Of a stretch of DNA of 19,547 nucleotides, positions 15,307 through 19,547 are shown piece after piece (within the stretch, counting starts at the first letter, position 1; each line of letters opens with the position of its first letter). The DNA comes from JBLNDG01 sp050261415 (GTDB lineage Bacteria; Bacillota; Clostridia; Lutisporales; Lutisporaceae). The DNA is taken from NCBI GenBank assembly GCA_050261415.1, contig JBLNDG010000016.1:1-19547 (forward strand), written 5' to 3'. The notes beneath the pieces were generated by a model. That model was not told the DNA's origin, made no database searches, and was given only the letters and a program-made list of their open reading frames with translations. A program made the translations under genes and the position numbers.

Positions 15307-16041
15307 ATGAGGATAGATATTCTGACTCTGTTCCCCGAAATGTTTGAGGCGGTTTTAAATGAGAGCATTATAGGAAGGGCTGTGCAAAAAGGGCTCATTG
15401 AGCTCAGGTTCCATAACATAAGGGATTTCTCCGAGGATAAGCATAGGAAGGTTGACGACTATCCCTACGGAGGAGGACTTGGTATGGTAATGCAGTGCCA
15501 GCCCATATTTTCCGCTGTGGATTTTGTAAAGTCAGAGCTAGGGTTTAAGCCCCGGACAATACTTATGAGCCCGCAGGGAAAGCGGTTCAACCAGGATAAG
15601 GCAAGAGAACTGAGTAATTACAGTAACCTGCTCATTTTATGCGGTCATTATGAAGGCATTGATGAAAGAGTAACTGATGCTTTAGTGGATGAAGAAATTT
15701 CGGTAGGGGACTTTGTGCTTACAGGTGGAGAAATAGCCGCGATGGCAGTAGTTGATGCGGCTTGCAGGCTTATACCGGGGGTGCTTAAAGAGGATGCCTC
15801 TTATGTTATTGAATCCTTCAGCGACGGCTTGCTGGAGTATCCGCAGTATACAAGGCCGCCGGAGTTTATGGGGATGAAAGTACCCGAGGTGCTTTTGTCG
15901 GGGCATCATGAAAACATAGAAAAATGGAGAAGGCAGCAAGCGCTTAAGCGCACCCTTGAAAAAAGGCCGGAGCTCCTGGGGGAAGCCAGATTGACGGAAG
16001 AAGACATAAAAATTTTGGATAAGTTGAAAAAAGAATGTTAA
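15307..16041 (+). CDS. trmD: tRNA (guanine-N1)-methyltransferase TrmD
   Basis: Makes m1G37 next to the anticodon, which prevents +1 frameshifting. It has 244 residues. Visible are MRIDILTLFPEMF, the VDDYPYGGGLGMVM loop, and the SPOUT trefoil-knot segments LLILCGHYEGIDERV (109-122) and SVGDFVLTGGEIAAMAV that bind S-adenosylmethionine. SFSDGLLEYPQYTRP with Asp173 is the catalytic region. The ATG immediately follows the rimM stop; its ribosome binding site (GAGGG) lies within rimM. Confidence 0.97.
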   Translation: MRIDILTLFPEMFEAVLNESIIGRAVQKGLIELRFHNIRDFSEDKHRKVDDYPYGGGLGMVMQCQPIFSAVDFVKSELGFKPRTILMSPQGKRFNQDKARELSNYSNLLILCGHYEGIDERVTDALVDEEISVGDFVLTGGEIAAMAVVDAACRLIPGVLKEDASYVIESFSDGLLEYPQYTRPPEFMGMKVPEVLLSGHHENIEKWRRQQALKRTLEKRPELLGEARLTEEDIKILDKLKKEC

Positions 16042-16057
16042 TAATTGAAATATAGTG

Positions 16058-16086
16058 TTGCATATAGACATTTCATGTGGTATAAT
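16058..16086 (+). promoter_or_regulatory. sigma-A-type promoter for rplS
   Basis: TTGCAT at 16058-16063, a 17-nt spacer, and TATAAT at 16081-16086 preceded by TGG, giving an extended -10. Predicted start is near 16093. Confidence 0.8.
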
Positions 16087-16089
16087 TTT

Positions 16090-16165
16090 AACGTTATTAC
16101 GGGCGTTCCGCTGTCAAAACACCAATCAATAATGAACATGAACGTCTATGATGGAAGGAGGGACA
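16090..16165 (+). ncRNA. probable L19 ribosomal protein leader
   Basis: The roughly 75-nt leader between the promoter and the rplS ribosome binding site contains ATTACGGGCGTTCCGCTGTC, which I recall as the conserved core of the Firmicute L19 leader. GCGTTC near 16103-16108 can pair with GAACGT at 16140-16145. Such leaders are thought to bind L19 and regulate rplS. The assignment rests on memory of the motif and position, not on a covariance search. Confidence 0.6.
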
Positions 16166-16170
16166 TCGCG

Positions 16171-16512
16171 ATGGATTTGATTAAAGTTGTGGAAAGCGAA
16201 CAGCTTAGAAATGATATACCGGATTTTAACGTTGGTGACACTGTTAAAGTGCACGTTAAGGTTGTCGAAGGTAACAGAGAAAGAATACAGGTATATGAAG
16301 GCATAGTATTAAAGAGACAGGGTGGTGGACTGTCAGAGACTTTCACAGTAAGAAGAATTTCTTACGGTATAGGTGTTGAAAGAACCTTCCCTTTACATTC
16401 ACCTAGGTTGGATAAGATTGAGGTTGTAAGAAAAGGTAAAGTTAGAAGAGCTAAGCTTAACTATCTCAGAGGTAGAGTTGGTAAGGCTGCTAAAATTAAA
16501 GAGGTCAGATAA
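16171..16512 (+). CDS. rplS: 50S ribosomal protein bL19
   Basis: Large-subunit protein of 113 residues at the 30S-50S interface. Diagnostic segments are DFNVGDTVKVHVKVVEGNRE, RIQVYEGIVLKRQGGG, ETFTVRRISYGIGVERTFPLHSP and the ending RVGKAAKIKEVR. ATG 16171 has GGAAGGAGG about 8 nt upstream; the reading frame stays open to 16045, but that stretch contains the promoter and leader and is not coding. It has its own promoter and leader upstream and a terminator downstream. Confidence 0.97.
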   Translation: MDLIKVVESEQLRNDIPDFNVGDTVKVHVKVVEGNRERIQVYEGIVLKRQGGGLSETFTVRRISYGIGVERTFPLHSPRLDKIEVVRKGKVRRAKLNYLRGRVGKAAKIKEVR

Positions 16513-16516
16513 AATG

Positions 16517-16548
16517 AAAGGGGCTTGCATGAGCCCTTTTTTATTTTT
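16517..16548 (+). terminator. intrinsic terminator after rplS
   Basis: AAAGGGGCT at 16517-16525 pairs with AGCCCTTTT at 16532-16540 (one G-U) over a 6-nt loop, followed by TTATTTTT. Confidence 0.88.
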
Positions 16549-16574
16549 CGTAAACCCGGTGAGATCTTAGGGTT

Positions 16575-16700
16575 ACGGGTGACACTGAACACACAGATGT
16601 TTCACGGAATGACACGGTAAGCTTTTTATTTTCCCTCCGTGTATTCAGTGGATTTCAGTGTCTTCAGTGTTATCGCCACTTTACTTGTAAGGAATACCCG
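16575..16700. repeat. phased CACGG intergenic repeat, copy 3 (fold-back, upstream of rbgA)
   Basis: The left arm has CACTG (16583), CACAG (16592), CACGG (16603) and CACGG (16613), spaced 9-11-10. The inverted right arm has CCGTG (16637), CAGTG (16646), CAGTG (16656) and CAGTG (16665), spaced 9-10-9. Together they make a long imperfect fold-back. The tail TACTTGTAAGGAATACCCG at 16682-16700 differs by one base from the tail of copy 2. It lies between the rplS terminator and the rbgA start. Confidence 0.8.
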
Positions 16701-16736
16701 GACATTTCCCGTAATTAACAGAGGAGCGTGATGTAT

Positions 16737-17594
16737 ATGAATATTCAATGGTATCCGGGTCATATGGTGAAGGCAAAACGGAAGATAATTGAAGATTTGA
16801 AGCTGGTTGATGTTGTCATAGAGCTTCTGGACGCAAGGATACCTATGAGCAGCAGGAATCCGGAGGTTGACGATATAGTAGGCAGCAAAAATAGAATCAT
16901 TGTACTGAACAAGAGTGACCTGGCTGATCCGGCAGTTAATAAAAAATGGGTTAATTATTTCAACAGTGAGAAGACAAAAGTTATACTCGCAAACTCTGTA
17001 ACCGGCACCGGCCTTAAAGATGTACTGTCAGCTTCAAAGCAGCTTATGAAGGAGAAGCTTGACAGGCTGAGAAGCAAGGGTCTCCTGGTAAAGACAACAA
17101 GAGCGCTTATTATCGGGATACCGAACGTAGGAAAATCAACTTTTATTAATAAGCTTGCAGGCAAGAGCGTAGCCCAGACCGGGGACAGACCAGGAGTCAC
17201 AAAAACAAAGCAGTGGATAAAAGTAAGCCCCGAGCTGGAGCTTCTGGATACACCGGGCATACTCTGGCCCAAGTTTGAGGATGAAAAGGTGGGTTTGCAC
17301 CTTGCTTTCACAGGCGCAATAAAGGATGAGATACTGGATGTCAACGAGCTTTCACAAAAGCTCCTGGAGCTTTTAAAGGATAAGTTCCCGGAAAAGCTGA
17401 AAGCGCGGTATAAGCTTGAGGCCATAGAGGAAGGCGTTGATGGTGCAGCGCTTCTGAATATTATAGGGCGAAAAAGGGGCTGCATAGTGTCCGGTGGAGA
17501 AATTGACGTACAGAGGGTATCTGTAATGCTTTTGGATGAGTTCCGGGGCGGAAGGATGGGGGCAATATCCCTCGAGACGCCGGAGGAATTTTAA
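16737..17594 (+). CDS. rbgA: ribosome biogenesis GTPase RbgA (YlqF)
   Basis: Circularly permuted GTPase of 285 residues needed for late 50S assembly. The motif order is G4 NKSD (58-61), G1 GIPNVGKST (127-135), G3 DTPG (171-174), the permuted arrangement of YlqF. His9 in NIQWYPGHM corresponds to the catalytic His9 of B. subtilis RbgA, which supports ATG 16737. GAGGAG at 16721-16726 gives 10-nt spacing; ATG 16731 (4 nt) and GTG 16728 are alternatives. The C-terminal ANTAR-like helical part is present and the length is normal. A phased repeat unit begins 3 nt after the stop. Confidence 0.96.
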   Translation: MNIQWYPGHMVKAKRKIIEDLKLVDVVIELLDARIPMSSRNPEVDDIVGSKNRIIVLNKSDLADPAVNKKWVNYFNSEKTKVILANSVTGTGLKDVLSASKQLMKEKLDRLRSKGLLVKTTRALIIGIPNVGKSTFINKLAGKSVAQTGDRPGVTKTKQWIKVSPELELLDTPGILWPKFEDEKVGLHLAFTGAIKDEILDVNELSQKLLELLKDKFPEKLKARYKLEAIEEGVDGAALLNIIGRKRGCIVSGGEIDVQRVSVMLLDEFRGGRMGAISLETPEEF

Positions 17595-17596
17595 AC

Positions 17597-17711
17597 GGGT
17601 AACACGGAACACACGGATGATACACGGAATCACACGGCGGGGGGAAATATACAGATATTTGAACAATAATCGATATTCAAATATTCGTAGGGAACGGTTC
17701 TAAACCGTTCC
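17597..17711. repeat. phased CACGG repeat, copy 4, with GTAGGGAACGG hairpin
   Basis: CACGG at 17603, 17612, 17623 and 17633 gives the 9-11-10 spacing with no degenerate pentamer. After a GGGGG tract comes a separate dyad, ATATTTGAA (17655) with TTCAAATAT (17676), then ATTCGTAGGGAACGGTTC at 17683-17700. Copy 5 has the same first unit, G tract and 18-nt segment (one change) at nearly equal distances. The two lie in the same orientation on either side of the toxin-antitoxin-like pair. Confidence 0.78.
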
Positions 17712-17718
17712 ATTTTTT
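17691..17718 (+). terminator. hairpin with T run downstream of rbgA
   Basis: GGAACGGTT at 17691-17699 pairs perfectly with AACCGTTCC at 17703-17711 over a 3-nt loop, followed by ATTTTTT. It is the end of repeat copy 4 and could terminate rbgA transcripts. Confidence 0.65.
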
Positions 17719-17800
17719 GATTTTTCGAGAGAGATGTAACCATTACATATCTTAGAGAATAAAAATATTTTAAATTGGACAATATACATTGTGTACACCA

Positions 17801-17829
17801 TTGACATAATGCCACCATAATAGTATAAT
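17801..17829 (+). promoter_or_regulatory. consensus sigma-A promoter for the toxin-antitoxin pair
   Basis: TTGACA at 17801-17806, a 17-nt spacer and TATAAT at 17824-17829: an exact consensus match at optimal spacing. GTGTACAC, a perfect 8-bp palindrome at 17791-17798, sits just upstream of the -35 and may be an operator. The leader to the first gene is about 160 nt, purine-rich, with an orphan AGGAGG near 17950. Confidence 0.85.
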
Positions 17830-17994
17830 AAAGGCAGGTTAAGACTAATTATGAAAAAATGTGATAAGAGCCACAATAAATACAAAAACATAAATATAAC
17901 CAAATATAGAATTATTAGGGAAGATAAAATAGAAAAGGAGGGCAGGCAAGGAGGTAATAAAGACGAGTCGAGGTCTTTAGTTAAAGGAGGAAGT

Positions 17995-18447
17995 ATGAAC
18001 GTGCAAAATATAGGGGGTATGAAAACAATAGGCCTTAAAGACTTTAGAAACAATGTGTCAGACATAATCTTTAAGGTTATAAACAACTTCCAGGAAGTAT
18101 TAACCGGCAATGCGAAAAAGGGAGGCCCGACAGTATCAATTATAGCAACAGACCTGTTAGAAGATATATTAGAAAAATACGAGTTTAATCCTGAAGTAAC
18201 ATTTGATGGAGAAACAAAGCAGTACGAAATTTGCATAAAAGAAATAAACGCATTCGGAAGTGGGGATTCAAAGGAAGAAGCAACAAAAATCATATTGGAT
18301 AACGTAATGGCATTAACGGAAGACTTTTTTGAAGATATAGAGCTTTACATGAGAATGGAGCCCCAAAAAAAGCAATATCCTTACTTTATGAGAATCAGCC
18401 ACTGCAAAACTGAATCAGAGTTATTAAAGGTGTTGAACTTAGTCTAG
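17995..18447 (+). CDS. antitoxin-like protein: Phd/YefM-like N-terminus, HicB-like C-terminus
   Basis: A 150-residue protein not recognised by name. Residues 10-62 (KTIGLKDFRNNVSDII, then VLTG and VSIIATDLLEDILE) look like the DNA-binding part of a Phd/YefM antitoxin. Residues 66-120 (YEICIKEINAFGSGDSKEEA and a helix ending ELYMR) look like a HicB partial RNase H fold. A 30-residue tail with QYPYFMRISHC follows. This suggests a hybrid antitoxin that represses its operon and neutralises the product 17 nt downstream. ATG 17995 follows AAAGGAGG (17984-17991); the frame is open to 17851, but that Lys-rich stretch falls in the leader and lacks a ribosome binding site. Domain assignments are by eye only. 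Confidence 0.7.
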   Translation: MNVQNIGGMKTIGLKDFRNNVSDIIFKVINNFQEVLTGNAKKGGPTVSIIATDLLEDILEKYEFNPEVTFDGETKQYEICIKEINAFGSGDSKEEATKIILDNVMALTEDFFEDIELYMRMEPQKKQYPYFMRISHCKTESELLKVLNLV

Positions 18448-18464
18448 TAAACGAGGTGGCAATA

Positions 18465-18698
18465 TTGACGACGAGTTTTCGCGACCTGGAAAGGGTGTGC
18501 AAAGCCTTGGGCTTAAAGGGTATCCCGAAAACAAACGGAGTTCTATGGAAAGGTTTTGTAAAAGACAAGTTTGTTAAAATAATGATACACAAACATAGTG
18601 GGGGTAAAGACGTACCAACAGGAACTTTTAACTGTTATGTAAAGGAATTAGGTTTTAGTACCGTGCAAGAATACAATGATTATTTGAACAGTATATAA
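18465..18698 (+). CDS. HicA-like small protein (putative toxin)
   Basis: A 77-residue basic protein with FRDLERVCKALGLKG at the N-terminus, then FVKIMIHKHSGGKDVPTGTF and VKELGFSTVQEYNDYL. The order helix, strand with His, GKDVPTGT, helix resembles HicA, a double-stranded-RNA-binding-fold mRNA interferase whose His is catalytic; His42 or His44 would take that role. It is divergent, so the toxin role is inferred from the fold-like pattern and its antitoxin-like neighbour. TTG 18465 is chosen because GAGGTGG (18453-18459) gives 5-nt spacing; GTG 18456 overlaps that site. No terminator is obvious before repeat copy 5. Confidence 0.65.
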   Translation: MTTSFRDLERVCKALGLKGIPKTNGVLWKGFVKDKFVKIMIHKHSGGKDVPTGTFNCYVKELGFSTVQEYNDYLNSI

Positions 18699-18726
18699 AT
18701 AAACTAATGTACCGAGGATGAGGGAC

Positions 18727-18865
18727 GGGTAACACAGGACACACGAAAGCTGCACAGAAGGACACGGTTGGGGGAATATTGTGATAATGCGCGGTCATCG
18801 GTAATTTAATATTCATAGGGAACGGTTCGCTTTATTGTTATTGTAGGGACGCCCACTGGGCGTCC
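18727..18865. repeat. phased CACGG repeat, copy 5, with two GTAGGGA-type units
   Basis: CACAG (18733), CACGA (18742), CACAG (18753) and CACGG (18763) keep the 9-11-10 spacing. A GGGGG tract follows, then ATTCATAGGGAACGGTTC at 18811-18828, matching copy 4 apart from one base but without its closing arm. A further unit, GTAGGGACGCCC, closes as a perfect 8-bp hairpin GGACGCCC / GGGCGTCC (18847-18865). Same orientation as copy 4. Confidence 0.75.
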
Positions 18866-19198
18866 TTAATAAATGCGCTTTTTTAGTGTTAAACAGCTAT
18901 CTATATCTTCTTCAAGAATGTTTGTATTGCAGTTTGAATAGGAATAATATTTTTGGATTCTATGGAGGAATATGGAAATATATATCGAACCTGAATCCGT
19001 GAATTTGGCTTATACATCGTCTGAATAAAACAGAAAATCATTTAGGAGGAACCTTTTTAAGGTGCAAAACTTCCTAATGTAATGAAAACTGTAAGCCTGA
19101 CATAAACGAGGATAGTCTGTCGCTGTTATTTTTGCATGACAAATAAAGCCTACTCCTTATCTGCAAGACTTTGAAAGGATGATGTTTTCCGGAATTGT
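18866..19198. other. gene-free stretch between repeat copy 5 and the transposase
   Basis: No convincing gene lies in these 333 nt. An 18-codon frame (ATG 18972 to stop 19026) has GGAGG only 3 nt upstream and nothing to support it. CCTTTTTAAGGTGC at 19052 starts with CC, as ends of IS1380-family elements do, and lies about 150 nt beyond the transposase stop, so it is a candidate element end. Much of 19050-19198 is then probably non-coding IS sequence. Confidence 0.4.
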
Positions 19199-19547
19199 TT
19201 ATATAAATGCTTCATATATCCGGCTAAAGGTATTAAACCAAGGGCTTTGCCGTCCGAATTTCAACCATGTTTTATTTGCATGCGTAACCAACTTTGCTGC
19301 AATCGTTATAAGGTTTTGTATCACTGTTCTTATGCGACGTCTGCTGACTTGTTTTCTCAGTGGTGCATCAGGACGTTTTATACTTTCTTGTCCAATCAAA
19401 CGCAGGAGATTATATGCCATGCTACCAAGGGTCAACACCAGATGGTTGCTTGAAAATTTGCCGGACGGCAAGCTTTCCAAGTCTAAGTCGGTTTTGATTT
19501 CACTGTGAAATTGCTCACTTGTTCCGTGGTCATGGTATAGCTGAATG
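19052..19547 (-). mobile_element. IS1380-family insertion sequence, one end (runs off window)
   Basis: Defined by the partial transposase at 19199-19547. The left boundary at 19052 is only a candidate, chosen for its CC start and plausible distance from the transposase stop. The other end lies outside the window, so the terminal repeat and target duplication cannot be checked here. Confidence 0.45.
19199..19547 (-). CDS. IS1380-family transposase, C-terminal part (5' end outside window)
   Basis: About 115 C-terminal residues of a DDE transposase on the minus strand, in frame to the window edge. Visible features are GTSEQFHSEIKTDLDLESLPSGKF, with the conserved glutamate region of the DDE triad, then AYNLLRLIGQES, DAPLRKQVSRRRIRTVIQN and the ending LKFGRQSPWF. 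These are characteristic of IS1380-family transposases. The TTG-started frame from 19480 is only an internal part; upstream codons continue the same family sequence. Stop codon is TAA at 19199-19201. Nothing visible is broken, so the element may be intact outside the window. Confidence 0.85.
   Translation of the reverse strand, partial: IQLYHDHGTSEQFHSEIKTDLDLESLPSGKFSSNHLVLTLGSMAYNLLRLIGQESIKRPDAPLRKQVSRRRIRTVIQNLITIAAKLVTHANKTWLKFGRQSPWFNTFSRIYEAFI

Noticed and set aside
16045..16170. N-terminal extension of rplS
   Set aside because: The extra residues are unlike any L19, and the stretch contains a TATAAT promoter and the leader RNA.
17851..17994. 48-residue N-terminal extension of the antitoxin-like protein
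   Set aside because: ATG 17851 lies about 15 nt from the predicted start with no ribosome binding site, whereas ATG 17995 has AAAGGAGG at good spacing and begins the folded part.
17597..18865. CRISPR array
   Set aside because: The repeats are about 10-bp pentamer units or two distant composite copies, with no regular repeat-spacer pattern and no cas genes.
18972..19028. 18-codon small gene
   Set aside because: GGAGG is only 3 nt from the ATG, there is no recognisable peptide, and it lies in the probable flank of an insertion sequence.
19179..19508. 109-codon plus-strand frame at the right end
   Set aside because: It is antisense to the IS1380-type transposase, whose conserved residues are on the minus strand.

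Overview
The window looks like chromosomal DNA of an endospore-forming Firmicute of class Clostridia. Evidence: strong AGGAGG-type ribosome binding sites, frequent TTG/GTG starts, moderate-to-low G+C, a spoVS gene, FabK as enoyl reductase, and the conserved order fab cluster - rnc - smc - ftsY - ylxM - ffh - rpsP - khpA - rimM - trmD - rplS - rbgA. The gene style resembles the cellulolytic cluster III clostridia (Ruminiclostridium/Acetivibrio), but genus is a guess. Products were assigned by reading motifs and from memory of the families; no database search was run.

Layout. (1) 1-4855, fatty acid synthesis: the 3' end of fabH, then tightly packed or overlapping fabK, fabD, fabG and acpP, closed by a terminator; fabF follows as a separate unit with a TTG start. 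(2) 4978-6760: rnc (RNase III) overlapping an Elp3-like radical SAM gene. (3) 6761-7160: spoVS as a single-gene unit behind a sequence matching the sigma-H consensus, with a 14-bp palindrome near the predicted transcription start. (4) 7366-12152: smc and ftsY (chromosome segregation, membrane targeting), each preceded by an odd intergenic repeat. (5) 12158-13988: ylxM-ffh (SRP), started by a promoter that overlaps a perfect 18-bp hairpin. (6) 14154-17594: the ribosome block rpsP, khpA, rimM, trmD, rplS (with a probable L19 leader RNA) and rbgA. (7) 17595-19547, an accessory tail: a two-gene toxin-antitoxin-like module with a consensus promoter, direct copies of a composite repeat on both sides, then the C-terminal part of an IS1380-family transposase running off the right edge.

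The core genes form a growth module: lipid supply (fab), RNA processing (rnc), chromosome organisation (smc), membrane targeting (ftsY, ffh, ylxM) and ribosome maturation (rpsP, khpA, rimM, trmD, rplS, rbgA). Most intergenic spaces hold recognisable punctuation.

Two things stand out as possibly undescribed. First, an intergenic repeat family occurs five times in about 11.6 kb (near 7200, 10931, 16575, 17597 and 18727). It is built from CACGG/CACTG pentamers spaced 9-11-10 or 9-10-9 bp and is sometimes arranged as fold-backs. Second, the toxin-antitoxin-like module encodes an antitoxin that appears to join a Phd/YefM-like N-terminus to a HicB-like C-terminus, next to a divergent HicA-like protein, and the whole module sits between two direct repeat copies.
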